A stretch of 64,000 nt of DNA from Marinobacter mobilis (GTDB lineage: Bacteria > Pseudomonadota > Gammaproteobacteria > Pseudomonadales > Oleiphilaceae): assembly GCF_900106945.1 (NCBI RefSeq), contig NZ_FNNE01000009.1, forward strand, positions 124,001 through 188,000, read 5' to 3'. Each line of letters opens with the position of its first letter. Positions within the stretch are counted from its first letter, which is position 1. The position numbers and the translations under genes are program-made. Below are positions 39,607 through 51,987 of this stretch, piece after piece. The notes below the pieces were generated by a model. It ran no database searches, had not been told where the DNA came from, and saw only the letters and a list, made by a program, of their open reading frames with translations.

Positions 39607-40560
39607 TTACATGCGGTTCAGCCATTCAGGCGGCTGCTCTTCTTCCGCCTCATTGCCAGCGCCCTCTTTCGACGGCAGCATCATGTCTTCGCGGCTCACA
39701 CCGAGCACAACCAGCAGGTTGGCCGAAACATAGATCGACGAATAGGTACCAACAACCACACCAATGATCAATGCGAGAGCAAAATTGTTGATTGCCTCCC
39801 CACCGAGGAAATACAGGGCCATCAGGACCACCAGGGTTGTTCCTGACGTGTTGATGGTACGAGCGATCGTCTGGTGGATGGATTCGTTGATGATCTCCTC
39901 AGAACCCCCTACCCGCATCTTACGGAAATTCTCACGAATTCGGTCCGCCACCACGATGGTGTCGTTGAGGGAATAACCAATAACGGCCAGCAGCGCCGCC
40001 AGTACACTCAGGTCAAACGTCCACTGGAACAGCGCAAACACCCCGAGGATGATAATGACGTCGTGCGCCAATGGCAGCACGGAGGCAATACCAAACTTGA
40101 ACTGGAAGCGCATCCCAACGTAGATCAGAACCACCGCCAGGGCGATCAGCAGGCCAAGGCCGCTGTCTTCCTTCAGCTCATCGCCCACCTGGGAGCCAAC
40201 ATACTCAGAGCTGATCAGCGTAAGCTGATCGCCGTTGGCCTTCAGCACACTGGTCACACGTTCGGACAGCTGGTCGTCATTGGCTTCCGCCATGCGAACC
40301 AGCACGAGGGTATCCGCGCCAAAGTTCTGTACGACAAACTGCTCGTACCCAGCCTCACTCAGGGTCGCCCGAACCTCATCCAGCGCCGGCGCCTGCTGAT
40401 ATTCCAGCTCAACGGAGGTCCCCCCCGTGAAGTCGAGCCCGAGATTCAGCCCCCGGGTAGCCAGCATTACAACTGAGGCCAGTATCAGTCCGATGGACAA
40501 TACCGAAGCAGCCTTCCGCAGACTCATGAAGTCGAACACTTTCTTGGCTGAATCAGACAT
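39607..40560 (-). CDS. secF: Protein translocase subunit SecF
   Basis: With SecD it forms the proton-driven complex that aids release of secreted proteins on the periplasmic side. The protein has 317 residues. Six membrane segments are evident. The first periplasmic domain follows GLNLGLDFTGGTSVELEY, and VIGYSLNDTIVVADRIRENFRK is the conserved loop. The ATG at 40560 overlaps the end of secD by 8 bases. It is the last gene of the queA-tgt-yajC-secD-secF operon. Confidence 0.97.
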   Translation of the reverse strand: MSDSAKKVFDFMSLRKAASVLSIGLILASVVMLATRGLNLGLDFTGGTSVELEYQQAPALDEVRATLSEAGYEQFVVQNFGADTLVLVRMAEANDDQLSERVTSVLKANGDQLTLISSEYVGSQVGDELKEDSGLGLLIALAVVLIYVGMRFQFKFGIASVLPLAHDVIIILGVFALFQWTFDLSVLAALLAVIGYSLNDTIVVADRIRENFRKMRVGGSEEIINESIHQTIARTINTSGTTLVVLMALYFLGGEAINNFALALIIGVVVGTYSSIYVSANLLVVLGVSREDMMLPSKEGAGNEAEEEQPPEWLNRM

Positions 40561-42427
40561 TGGCGAGCTTCCCTCCGATCGACAGTTTCTCGACCTTACG
40601 GCCGCCATATACCAGATTTACCATGCCCCGACTGACCATGAGCCCGGTAAACATAGAGGTCAGGATACCCAGACATAGCGTGACAGCGAACCCTTTGACC
40701 GGCCCAGAACCCATTGCAAACAGGATGATGGCCACCAGCAAGGTCGTAATGTTGGCATCAAAGATGGACACAAACGCTCTGGAGTAGCCCGCGTTGATTG
40801 CCGACTGGGGGGGCACCCCGGATTTCAGCTCTTCGCGTATACGCTCAAATATCAGAACATTGGCATCCACCGCCATACCAACGGTCAACACGATACCGGC
40901 AATACCGGGCAGGGTCAGCGTCGCCGACAGGATCGACATGCAGGCCACCAGCAGCATCAGGTTCAGGGTCAGCGCAACGTTGGCGATCAGCCCGAAACCA
41001 CGGTAATAAAGCAGCATATACGCCAGCACCAGCGAAAAGCCCAGGGCAATAGACATCATGCCCGCATCAATATTCTGCTGACCAAGGCTCGGACCGATTG
41101 TCCGCTCCTGTACGAAATACATTGGTGCCGCAAGCGAGCCGGCGCGCAGCAACAGTGCCAACTCCGAGGCTTCAGGAATGGAATCCAGCCCGGTAATACG
41201 GAAGCTGGCGCCCAGCGCCGACTGGATAGTGGCGAGACTGATAATGCCACGCTCTTCAACCCGGCGTTCGATGGTCTGGATTTCCCCATCTACCCGCTTG
41301 TCTTCGGTTACCGTCTTGTACTCGATAAACAGAACCGCCATACGACGCTTGATCGCATTGCGGGTTGCACGATTCATCAGGTCACCGCCCACCGCATCCA
41401 TGGTGATATTAACCTGCGGCTGACCGTTTTCATCGAACGCCTGCTGGGCGTTGGCAACGTTGTTGCCGGTCACAATAACGTCACGCTCCAGTTGGGCCGT
41501 ACGATTGGGATTATCACGGAAAGCATAATTTTCCGTGGTGCCAGTCGCGGCATCCGGGCGCGCTTCAAGCCGGAATTCCAGGTTGGCGGTTGCACCGAGC
41601 ACCCGTTTTGCCTGAGCCGTGTCCTGCACACCCGGAAGCTCAACAATAATCCGGTTGGCACCCTGGCGCTGAACCAGTGGCTCGGCGACGCCGAGTTCGT
41701 TAACCCGGTTACGTATGGTCGTGAGGTTCTGCTCCAGCGCATACTCCTGGATCTGCTTCACCTCCGCTTCGGACAGCGTCAGCACCAGCTCCAGCTGGTC
41801 GCCGGTGGTCCGCTCATCGAGCAGAAACTGATTGTACTGCCGCTTGACGAGGTCGAAGGCCGCACTGCGGGCTTCCTCATCCCGGAAGCTCAACAAAATC
41901 TCCCGCTCACCGCTGACGTCGCCACCACGGTAGCGAATTCGCTCGTCACGCAACTCACGCTTGATCTGGCTGGACAATGCGTCCAGCCGTTGGGTCAGCG
42001 CAGTTTCCATGTCTACTTCCAAAAGGAAGTGAACACCCCCCCTCAGATCAAGGCCCAGCTTCATCGGACCCGCACCCAGACTTCTCAGCCATTCAGGGGT
42101 CGACGGCGCCATGTTGAGCGCAACCAGATAGCCGTCACTCAGCGCCCCCTGCACAAGGCGACGCGCCTGTAACTGATCATCGCTGTTGTTCAGACGAATA
42201 AGGCCATTGCGGGCGTCCAGACTGGTGGACTTGATCGCAATGCCAGCGTCTGCCAAGGCCGAAGTAGCCCGATCCAGAACACGCTGATCGACCTCAGTAC
42301 TGCTGCGGGCACCGGTGATTTGTACTGCGAAATCGTCTGGGTAGAGATTTGGCAGTGCGTAGATGAACCCAATCACCAAGGCAAACAGGATGACCAGGTT
42401 TTTCCAGAGCGGGTACTTGTTGAGCAT
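40553..42427 (-). CDS. secD: Protein translocase subunit SecD
   Basis: The larger partner of SecF. The protein has 624 residues. After the first membrane helix (VILFALVIGFIYALPNLY) there is a large periplasmic region with the P1 start KLGLDLRGGVHFLLEVD. Five more membrane segments from about residue 455 include GIVLTVGMAVDANVLIFERIREE, the conserved proton-path segment. It stands 74 bases downstream of yajC and overlaps secF. Confidence 0.98.
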   Translation of the reverse strand: MLNKYPLWKNLVILFALVIGFIYALPNLYPDDFAVQITGARSSTEVDQRVLDRATSALADAGIAIKSTSLDARNGLIRLNNSDDQLQARRLVQGALSDGYLVALNMAPSTPEWLRSLGAGPMKLGLDLRGGVHFLLEVDMETALTQRLDALSSQIKRELRDERIRYRGGDVSGEREILLSFRDEEARSAAFDLVKRQYNQFLLDERTTGDQLELVLTLSEAEVKQIQEYALEQNLTTIRNRVNELGVAEPLVQRQGANRIIVELPGVQDTAQAKRVLGATANLEFRLEARPDAATGTTENYAFRDNPNRTAQLERDVIVTGNNVANAQQAFDENGQPQVNITMDAVGGDLMNRATRNAIKRRMAVLFIEYKTVTEDKRVDGEIQTIERRVEERGIISLATIQSALGASFRITGLDSIPEASELALLLRAGSLAAPMYFVQERTIGPSLGQQNIDAGMMSIALGFSLVLAYMLLYYRGFGLIANVALTLNLMLLVACMSILSATLTLPGIAGIVLTVGMAVDANVLIFERIREELKSGVPPQSAINAGYSRAFVSIFDANITTLLVAIILFAMGSGPVKGFAVTLCLGILTSMFTGLMVSRGMVNLVYGGRKVEKLSIGGKLANV

Positions 42428-42501
42428 GGGGTCCCTAGTATCGAAAAGGTTCGAATGGATCGAACGGTAGTCGGTAACGGCGAATCAGTTCAGACGACCG
42501 C

Positions 42502-42864
42502 TCAGATATCCTTCAGAGTGCCCTTCGGAAGCGCAGTAGCCACTGCCACTTTCTGGACCTTAACTTCGACGTTGTCGGCAATCTCGACCACGATGAAATC
42601 ATCAGTCACCTTGGTGATCTTGCCGGCTACACCACCGGAAGTCACAATCTCGTCACCCTTATTCAGACCAGACATCAGCGCTTTGTGCTCTTTTGCACGC
42701 TTGGACTGCGGACGCCAGATCAGCAGGTAGAAGATCAGGATAAAGCCGGCAAAAAAGATAATCTGACCGATAGCGCCCATTTGGCCCGGTGCAGCTTCCT
42801 GCGCCATTGCCATACCCGGAAGTGAGGCAACCAGTGCGGCGGCCAAGAGTTTCATTGCTTTCAT
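42502..42864 (-). CDS. yajC: Preprotein translocase accessory subunit YajC
   Basis: A small inner-membrane protein associated with SecDF. The protein has 120 residues. An N-terminal signal-like stretch (LLAAALVASLPGMAMA) precedes the usual YajC membrane helix (IIFFAGFILIFYLLIW) and motif RPQSKRAKEHKALMSGLNKGDEI, so the N-terminus is longer than in E. coli. Predicted cleavage after AMA is possible. GGAG lies seven bases before the ATG. Confidence 0.95.
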   Translation of the reverse strand: MKAMKLLAAALVASLPGMAMAQEAAPGQMGAIGQIIFFAGFILIFYLLIWRPQSKRAKEHKALMSGLNKGDEIVTSGGVAGKITKVTDDFIVVEIADNVEVKVQKVAVATALPKGTLKDI

Positions 42865-42915
42865 TCCAAATCTCCGTTTTTCAAAAAAGGTATCGGGTTC
42901 AAGGTGCGGGCGACT

Positions 42916-45119
<2,204 letters not shown>

Positions 45120-45244
45120 TGGAAGGACTGTTCAAGGAAACCGCGATAGGCGGCGGGCAACGGACCCGAGGCCGATATGCTTAGGCGGGGATTTCCGGCG
45201 TGAACACTAACACCTTGTCCCGGCATATCTACCTACTAAAATGT

Positions 45245-45331
45245 TGGTACCAGCGGGCGGACTCGAACCGCCACGGGTTTTACCCCGGGGGATTTTGAAT
45301 CCCCTGTGTCTACCAATTTCACCACGCTGGC
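45245..45331 (-). tRNA. tRNA-Leu (anticodon CAA)
   Basis: An 87-base class II tRNA with a long variable arm and encoded CCA. The acceptor GCCAGCG pairs with CGCTGGT, the anticodon loop TTCAAAA contains CAA, and the T arm is GGCGGTTCGAGTCCGCC. It lies upstream of queA in the same direction. Confidence 0.96.
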
Positions 45332-45346
45332 ATCGCGAGACTGGGA

Positions 45347-45374
45347 ATTATACTGACGCCAATCCTTAAATCAA
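45347..45374 (-). promoter_or_regulatory. Promoter of tRNA-Leu
   Basis: On the minus strand TTGATT (45369-45374) and a perfect TATAAT (45347-45352) are separated by 16 bases. Transcription would begin a few bases before the tRNA 5' end. With no clear terminator after the tRNA, it may also feed queA. Confidence 0.75.
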
Positions 45375-45434
45375 CAACATGTGACATCGACGCGTTATTT
45401 TTAACAGACGACGGTTGCTTTCCCATCCCCATCT

Positions 45435-47021
45435 CTACAGGCGATCAAACAGACTCAGCTGTGACACCTGGGCAAATGACTGCTGAGCTGCCTGCAGAAC
45501 AAAGCTCTGGAAACTGAGCGTACTGATGGCTTCTGCGAAGTCCACATCCTGCAGCTGGGAACGAATGTCCTTGCTGTAGGTGGAGGAATCTTCAAGAAAG
45601 TCTGCGGTTGACTCCACCGCGTTCATGCGCCCACCCAGTTCGGTCTGGGTCCGGAGCACACTGTCCTGAACATTATCGAGGTTGATCAGCGAATCCGCGA
45701 TGAGATCGTAAAAGGCCTGCTGACCACTGGCCACATTGATGCTTGTCACCCCCACACCAGCGACCACACTGAGGTCCTCAAACTTGCCACCGGTCACCGC
45801 GAGGTCTCCGGTCCAGGTGGTCACAGCCGGAGCCACACTTTCATCAGCGGCGGAAATCCGCAAATCCTGCCCCTGCCCTGTAATAACCAGCTGGTTACCG
45901 TCCAGCTCCGAGCTGACACCCGCCTGCTGTAACTCAATACTGCCATTAATGGCCGCATTCAGATCGGCAACCGTATCTCCGGCCGTAAACGGCCCCAGTG
46001 CAATGCCGTTGATGTACATGACATCACCGGTATTCGGAGTAAAACCGGTGGCACCGTCTATAGTCGCCTGAGCCGGGGTCAGCGGCTGCTGCTCCAGCCC
46101 ATAGATGAGCTTCTCGATACTGGAGAACAAAGACTGCTTGCCTGACGTCTTGATATTGAAGGTATCGTTCAGCTGGGCGCCCGTAATCTCAAACTGAATA
46201 CCCTCGAACACAATGCTTTCACCGCTGGTATACGCTCCGGTGGAAAGTACAGTCTTCGGTTCCGGCTCGCTCTTGGCCACGACCTCGTAGTTGAGTCCGC
46301 CAGCGCCATCATCCTGGAAGCGGACCACCAGGTCATCGCCGTTCAGCGAGTCGACAAAGGTATCGTAGGCATCCTGGTCAAGCACCATACCGGTACTGAT
46401 CTGCGCCGAGGAGGCGTTGGCCGGACTGGCTTCAGCAAAGAAGGTGGTATGAGCGCTGGGAATATCGACGAAGACGCCTTTGCCGTGATCACTGATGGCA
46501 ATCCGGACGCCATCATCAATTTCCAGGAAGCGCTGCCCTTCGTCGCCCTGATAGACATAATGCCCTGAGATATTCTTGCCGAAGGCTGGCGTATCCCCCT
46601 GGAAGCCACTGAAAATATACTCTCCAGAGGCATCCCGGGTATTGGTAAGGTTCGCCAGCTGATCCAGACGCTGCCGCAATTCGGACGCAATGGAATCCCG
46701 GTCGTTGTCCGAGAGGGTCGCATTGCCGGCCTGCACGGTGAGTTCCCGCACCCGCTGAACCACATCGACCATGCTGCTCAATGCTCCCTCTTCCTGATTG
46801 AGACGATTTTCCGCCAACCCGGCGTTACGCTGAAACTGCTCGATACGAGCCACTTCCTGATCCAGTTTTAGGATGCGGGCGGCGGCGACAGGATCATCAG
46901 ACGCCCGGTTCACCTTCTTGCCGGTGGAGATCTGCTCCTCTGTCCGCTGAATATTGGCGTTCAGGCTCTGGAGTCGGCTGATCCCGTTTGAAAAGATCTG
47001 CTGGGATGAAATCCTGATCAT
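45435..47021 (-). CDS. flgL: Flagellar hook-associated protein 3 (hook-filament junction)
   Basis: A junction protein between hook and filament. The protein has 528 residues, much longer than E. coli FlgL (317). The N-terminal flagellin-like helices are IRISSQQIFSNGISRLQ and EEQISTGKKVNRASDDPVAAARIL. The C-terminal helices end LQAAQQSFAQVSQLSLFDRL. The extra length is in the central surface domain (about 180-440), which is Gly/Asp/Thr-rich. It is the last gene of the flg cluster, 20 bases after flgK. Confidence 0.95.
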   Translation of the reverse strand: MIRISSQQIFSNGISRLQSLNANIQRTEEQISTGKKVNRASDDPVAAARILKLDQEVARIEQFQRNAGLAENRLNQEEGALSSMVDVVQRVRELTVQAGNATLSDNDRDSIASELRQRLDQLANLTNTRDASGEYIFSGFQGDTPAFGKNISGHYVYQGDEGQRFLEIDDGVRIAISDHGKGVFVDIPSAHTTFFAEASPANASSAQISTGMVLDQDAYDTFVDSLNGDDLVVRFQDDGAGGLNYEVVAKSEPEPKTVLSTGAYTSGESIVFEGIQFEITGAQLNDTFNIKTSGKQSLFSSIEKLIYGLEQQPLTPAQATIDGATGFTPNTGDVMYINGIALGPFTAGDTVADLNAAINGSIELQQAGVSSELDGNQLVITGQGQDLRISAADESVAPAVTTWTGDLAVTGGKFEDLSVVAGVGVTSINVASGQQAFYDLIADSLINLDNVQDSVLRTQTELGGRMNAVESTADFLEDSSTYSKDIRSQLQDVDFAEAISTLSFQSFVLQAAQQSFAQVSQLSLFDRL

Positions 47022-47041
47022 AGTTAATTACCTCGCGCTCC

Positions 47042-49096
47042 TTACCTGAAGGTCGACAACAGGGTGTCAAACAGGCTCTGGGCCACACTCATTACCTGGG
47101 CCGACGCATTGTAGGCCGCCTGATACTGGATAAGCCGCCCCGCCTCTTCATCCAGATTGACCCCGGACACGGACTCCCGCTGGGCAACCGACTGGTCAAG
47201 CAGAGTCTGGCTGGCATCAAGGTCCAGTTGGCTCTGGCGGGTTTGAACCCCGACATTCTCAACCAGGCCGGCGTAGCCCTCCGTGAAATTCTGGGTGCCG
47301 CCATTCATGGTGTTGGCGGTTTCCAGCGCCGCCATCAGCTCAGCGTTGCGGTTATCGGACACGCCATTGGTGTTGTAATTGATGTAGAAGCTGTCACCGG
47401 CCTGGGGATTCCCGCTGATCTCGAACTGGAACCCACGATAATTCGGATCGGTGGGGTCCTCGCTGAACAGCGGGTTAGCGATACCCTGCTGGTAGACGTT
47501 CTGGGGTGGAATGGCGGCGGCATCCCCTGCGACCAACACGTTGGTGGGATCGTTGGCATCGAGGATGTCGTAGACCAGCGTACCGCCGTCATCGCGGAAG
47601 CGAATTTCCATCGGAGGACTGAGCTCCCCCCGGGTCTGGAATTCCGGCAGGATGGCGTTGGACAGCGGGTTGCGCACGTTCAGCATGGTGCCCTGATTGA
47701 TGGCTGCATCCCCGCCGTTTCCGATATCGGACTCCGCACGCACCGGACTGGCAAACGCCAGGTCCTCTTCCCGGTCCACCAACAGATCAATGTTTGCCGC
47801 CCCCAGATGGGTCGGCTGGATAAGGAAGCTGTCGCCCGCGTTAAAGGTGCCACCCTCAATCTGGATATTGAAGCCGTCCAGGGTAATTTCTGCCGGCAGC
47901 GGATCTGGCAGGCGCCCCTGGTTCACCACCCGCCCTGAACTGCGGTCGATGACATCGTAATTCCGGCCGTCGCCAGTGAAACGGAGGGTCCAGCTGCTGG
48001 CGGGTAGCTGGCTGGAGTCACTAATCTCAACGCCGATCACCGCATCCTGAGGCTGCTGATTGTTGGCACTGGCCGTTACCCGGCTGCGTTTGGCGGCAAC
48101 GCTGTTGATGTCCGAGAACAGCAAACCACCCAGCTCACCCTCCAGATCCATGCCGATTTCGTGCTGATGGTTGAGGTTGTCTGCCAGCGCAATGGCCACA
48201 CGCCCCAGCTCATCAAACGCCGGATTCAGCGCCTCGGCCTCAAAACGTCTCAGTCCCCCGAGGGTGCCGCCGGTAATCTGGTCATCCACGACTTCCTCGC
48301 GGCGGCCAGCAGTTGTCAGCGTAAACTCGAGCCGGGTCGGATCCTCTGCACTGGTGCGGGTACCCAGCTTCGCAGTTTCGTTGCCCACAACCAGGGCCTG
48401 GCCATTGCTCAGCAACACATTGACCTGCCCACCCTGGGCCGGGATAACGCGCACCGATACAATCTCGGACAATTGACGCAGCGCTTCATCGCGCTTATCG
48501 AGCAATTCGTTGGGGTCGTGGCCCTGGGCCAGCCCCGGTGATTCTGAAATCGCCTGGTTCAGATCCGCAACGGTCTGGATCAGCGTGTTGGCATCCTTGA
48601 CGCCCTGCTGCATCTGGCTCTTGACCGATTCCCGCTGCTGGATGAACTCGGACTGCAACGCCCGGAAACGATCAACAATCGCCTGGGCTTCACTCAACAC
48701 CAGCTGGCGTTGCGGCAACGACGCAGGGTCTTCCGCCGCACTCTGCAAGGCCGCAAACAGGTTGTTCAACGCCTCGTTCATGCCGGTATTCTCACCACCC
48801 AGCAGGTTATCAAGCCGGCTCAGTTCGGAGTTCAGCGCCTGCTGCTCGGATGCCAGAGAGGTATCCGAACGAACCTGCTCCACCAGATACTCGTTGGCGA
48901 GACGGCGCACATCGGAAATATTTACACCGGTCCCAATGGTTCCGGCACCGGTGCGGCGACCGTCCTGGGTCTCGAACACCACCTCCTGCCGACTGTAACC
49001 CGCAGTATTGGCGTTAGTAATGTTGTTACCGGTGGTGTTCAGAGCCGCCTGATGGCCGAGCACACCGGTAAGGCCGATATTGATAAGACCAGCCAT
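47042..49096 (-). CDS. flgK: Flagellar hook-associated protein 1
   Basis: The first junction protein on the hook end. The protein has 684 residues. The N-terminus carries the rod/hook family motif INIGLTGVLGHQAALNTTGNNITNANTAGYSRQ. The conserved C-terminus includes VSGVNLDEEAGRLIQYQAAYNASAQV. The long variable centre is typical of FlgK in this group. Its stop lies 20 bases before flgL and its start five bases after flgJ, so all are on one transcript. Confidence 0.97.
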   Translation of the reverse strand: MAGLINIGLTGVLGHQAALNTTGNNITNANTAGYSRQEVVFETQDGRRTGAGTIGTGVNISDVRRLANEYLVEQVRSDTSLASEQQALNSELSRLDNLLGGENTGMNEALNNLFAALQSAAEDPASLPQRQLVLSEAQAIVDRFRALQSEFIQQRESVKSQMQQGVKDANTLIQTVADLNQAISESPGLAQGHDPNELLDKRDEALRQLSEIVSVRVIPAQGGQVNVLLSNGQALVVGNETAKLGTRTSAEDPTRLEFTLTTAGRREEVVDDQITGGTLGGLRRFEAEALNPAFDELGRVAIALADNLNHQHEIGMDLEGELGGLLFSDINSVAAKRSRVTASANNQQPQDAVIGVEISDSSQLPASSWTLRFTGDGRNYDVIDRSSGRVVNQGRLPDPLPAEITLDGFNIQIEGGTFNAGDSFLIQPTHLGAANIDLLVDREEDLAFASPVRAESDIGNGGDAAINQGTMLNVRNPLSNAILPEFQTRGELSPPMEIRFRDDGGTLVYDILDANDPTNVLVAGDAAAIPPQNVYQQGIANPLFSEDPTDPNYRGFQFEISGNPQAGDSFYINYNTNGVSDNRNAELMAALETANTMNGGTQNFTEGYAGLVENVGVQTRQSQLDLDASQTLLDQSVAQRESVSGVNLDEEAGRLIQYQAAYNASAQVMSVAQSLFDTLLSTFR

Positions 49097-49101
49097 AATG
49101 A

Positions 49102-50112
49102 TTACCCCTCAGTCCCCTGGGATACCAGCGGTGCGGCACCCGGGTCATTGCTCAACTGGTCGCCAGCCATGATCCGCAGGATCTTGTTGGCGTAGTTCGG
49201 GTCGGTGGCGTAACCGGCCTGCTGCAGGCGCTGGGCAAACAGTTCAGGATTCTCAGCCACTTCCAGTACATCGCGGTAACGAGGGTTGTCACCCAGAAAC
49301 TGCACGTAATCGCGGAAGCTGGCTTCAAAATCGGTGTAACGGCGAAAGGCCGCCTGCTCACTCATCCGCACACCATCACGGTATTCCGAGGTCGTGATAT
49401 CGACGCTGTCGCCCGCCCAGCGCTGATCCGCCTTGATACCGAACAGGTTAAAGCTGGGCGCGCCGTCAGACGCTTCGATCATGTGACGCCCCCAGCCAGT
49501 TTCCAGGGCGGCCTGCGCCACCATCAGACGGGGATCAATGCCGGTTCCGGATGCGGCCCGTTCAGCCAGTGGCAACAGATGGCCAACAAACTGCTCCGGT
49601 GATTCGAACGTGGTGGGCAGCGCATCCTGCCCCTCAGTCAGGCTGCTTGCAGGGTGCACAGGCAGTTCGCTGGCCACCTGTTCAACCTCAGCCAGACGTT
49701 CTGGCAAGTCCCGGCTCAGGGGCGGCAGACTGCGATCGTAATCGGTAATGCTGCGCAGATTACCGCCATTTTCCCCGGCGGAACCCGACACACCGGGAAT
49801 CTGACGCCCCAGCTGACGGACCAGCGCCTGCGCCAGCCCCATCCCCTCATTACCGGACATCGTCAGACTCAGCTGGCTATCAAACATGTCCCGATACAGT
49901 TTTGACTGTGAGGTGTTGAGGTAATTACCTTCGGCAAACACATCATTAGCCTGGCGCATGGACTTCAGCATTTCAGAGATGAAGATGCCCTCAAATTGCT
50001 TGGCAACTTGCTCAAGGGCCGCCTGTTTGTCGCTACGCGCCTGCGTCTTGATCGCATTCAATCCGCTGAATTCGGTATAGACCTGAGCCTGCTGTAACCG
50101 GAAATCCTGCAT
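49102..50112 (-). CDS. flgJ: Rod assembly protein and peptidoglycan hydrolase FlgJ
   Basis: A dual protein that caps the growing rod and cuts peptidoglycan so it can pass. The protein has 336 residues from the ATG at 50112. The N-terminal rod-binding domain includes LEQVAKQFEGIFISEMLKSMRQ. The C-terminal glucosaminidase domain includes MVAQAALETGWGRHMI with its catalytic Glu, and NLFGIKADQRWAG. The GTG one codon upstream is an alternative. Confidence 0.96.
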   Translation of the reverse strand: MQDFRLQQAQVYTEFSGLNAIKTQARSDKQAALEQVAKQFEGIFISEMLKSMRQANDVFAEGNYLNTSQSKLYRDMFDSQLSLTMSGNEGMGLAQALVRQLGRQIPGVSGSAGENGGNLRSITDYDRSLPPLSRDLPERLAEVEQVASELPVHPASSLTEGQDALPTTFESPEQFVGHLLPLAERAASGTGIDPRLMVAQAALETGWGRHMIEASDGAPSFNLFGIKADQRWAGDSVDITTSEYRDGVRMSEQAAFRRYTDFEASFRDYVQFLGDNPRYRDVLEVAENPELFAQRLQQAGYATDPNYANKILRIMAGDQLSNDPGAAPLVSQGTEG

Positions 50113-50120
50113 CACATCAC

Positions 50121-51221
50121 CTATATCACGATCAACTGGGCACGAAGTGCCCCGGCCTGCTTGAGCGCTTCAAGAACCGCCATCACATCGCCGGGGGCGG
50201 CACCCACCTGGTTCACCGCCTGAACGATGTCATTCAGCGTGGTAGCCGGACCAAACTGGAACATGCGGGCCGGTTCTTCGGTAATCGCTATCTGGGTGTT
50301 CTGGGTAATCGCGGTATCGCCGCCCGCGAACGCTCCGGGTTGGCTGACTTCGGGGTTTTCCTCAATGGTCACCGTCAAATTGCCGTGAGTAATGGCCGCC
50401 GGGCTCACCTTTACGTTCTGGCCGACAACAATGGTCCCGGTGCGGCTGTTGATCACCACCTTGGCGGCATCTTCCGCAGGGTCCACCTCCAGGTTTTCCA
50501 GAATCGACAGGAAACTGACCCGCTGGGAAGGATCCCTCGGAGCCCTGACTGAAACCGAAGTTGCGTCATGGGCATAAGCCATGTCCGGTCCCAATGTGCC
50601 ATTGACCACCTCAACCACCCGACGGGCGGTGGTGAAATCCGGACGCAGCAGGTTGAAGGTAATGGTGTCGCCCTGCTGGAACGATGAAATGACTTCCCGC
50701 TCGATGGTGGCACCGTTCGGGATACGACCCACACTCGGGACATTGACGGTGATTCTTGAACCATCAGCGCCGGAAGCACCAAAACCACCCACCACCAGAC
50801 TGCCCTGAGCCATGGCATAGACTTGCCCGTCAGCGCCTTTCAGCGGCGTCATCAGAAGGCTTCCGCCACGCAGACTGTCAGCATTACCAATGGACGAAAC
50901 CGTAATGTCCAGCTCCTGCCCGGGCTTGGCGAACGGCGGCAGAGTCGCATGCACGGTAACCGCGGCCACGTTGGCCAGGTTGGGGTTGGTGCCTTCCGGA
51001 ATGGTGACCCCAAACTGATTCATCATGTTGCGGAAGGTCTGATTGGTAAACGGCGCTTTGTCACCCGTGCCATCGAGACCAACCACCAGGCCATATCCCA
51101 CCAACTGGTTGTTGCGGACGCCCTGAATGCGAGCCAGATCCTTGAGGCGATCGGCCAACACCGGGCCGGCAGCCATCATGGCCAGGGAGAACACCACAAC
51201 CAACGATTTCAGCATGCTCAT
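50121..51221 (-). CDS. flgI: Flagellar P-ring protein
   Basis: Forms the periplasmic P ring in the peptidoglycan layer. The protein has 366 residues. The signal peptide is [23 protein letters not shown], followed by [26 protein letters not shown], the usual mature start. The ATG at 51221 overlaps the flgH stop as ATGA and gives a proper signal peptide, so I prefer it to the upstream ATG at 51233. Confidence 0.96.
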   Translation of the reverse strand: MSMLKSLVVVFSLAMMAAGPVLADRLKDLARIQGVRNNQLVGYGLVVGLDGTGDKAPFTNQTFRNMMNQFGVTIPEGTNPNLANVAAVTVHATLPPFAKPGQELDITVSSIGNADSLRGGSLLMTPLKGADGQVYAMAQGSLVVGGFGASGADGSRITVNVPSVGRIPNGATIEREVISSFQQGDTITFNLLRPDFTTARRVVEVVNGTLGPDMAYAHDATSVSVRAPRDPSQRVSFLSILENLEVDPAEDAAKVVINSRTGTIVVGQNVKVSPAAITHGNLTVTIEENPEVSQPGAFAGGDTAITQNTQIAITEEPARMFQFGPATTLNDIVQAVNQVGAAPGDVMAVLEALKQAGALRAQLIVI

Positions 51222-51922
51222 AGTGGCCACCATTCGCTGTTAAAGAAGCGCGACAGCCAACCCATCTGATTGGCCTGATCAAAATCACCGGTACCGCCGT
51301 AGGCGATACGGGCATCGGCAATGCGATTGGAGGCGACCGTGTTATTCGGGGAGATGTCCTGCGGACGCACCATACCGGTCAATCGGATGTACTCGTCACC
51401 ATTGGTGAGTGAGATCCATTTTTCACCGCGAATTCGCAAGACACCGTTGGACAGCACTTCAATCACACTGACAGTGATACTGCCATCCAGACTATTGCTT
51501 TGGTCCGCTTCTGCGGAGCCGTCAAAATCCCGCTCATAATTGGCGCTGGTCACCAAACCCAGGCTGTTGCGGCCAAACAGAACCGGCTCCGGCAACGACA
51601 GCTCGCTGTCCTTGGTGATGGAACTCTCGGCTGACTTGCTCGCCTCGGTGGATTCCTGCAGCGTTACGGTGAGAATGTCACCGACGTTGAGCGCAACCGT
51701 GTCGCCATAGAAGTTGTAGTTGCGTGCAGACTGATAGATGGAACCGTTATGGACATCCTGGGCCGCCATGGATTGCGCCCGTACCGGCGCGTAGGCGGGG
51801 TCGTCCGGCACTGGCCGGGGACGGGTCACCGCGGTACAACCCTGCAACAGCGCGAGCATAAGCACAGCGCCCGCCGCAAGAGTGCCTCTCGGTCGAAACA
51901 GGGTGATTGTCGTGGCCTTCAT
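51218..51922 (-). CDS. flgH: Flagellar L-ring lipoprotein
   Basis: Forms the outer-membrane L ring. The protein has 234 residues. The signal peptide ends in lipobox ALLQGC (Cys29). Conserved segments are [23 protein letters not shown] and [23 protein letters not shown]. It is translationally coupled to flgI. Confidence 0.96.
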   Translation of the reverse strand: MKATTITLFRPRGTLAAGAVLMLALLQGCTAVTRPRPVPDDPAYAPVRAQSMAAQDVHNGSIYQSARNYNFYGDTVALNVGDILTVTLQESTEASKSAESSITKDSELSLPEPVLFGRNSLGLVTSANYERDFDGSAEADQSNSLDGSITVSVIEVLSNGVLRIRGEKWISLTNGDEYIRLTGMVRPQDISPNNTVASNRIADARIAYGGTGDFDQANQMGWLSRFFNSEWWPL

Positions 51923-51987
51923 CTCAGTTACCTCTCAAAGCTCTGCAGCTTCCAAACCTCTACTGCGTCACCAGCCCATTAGCGCAA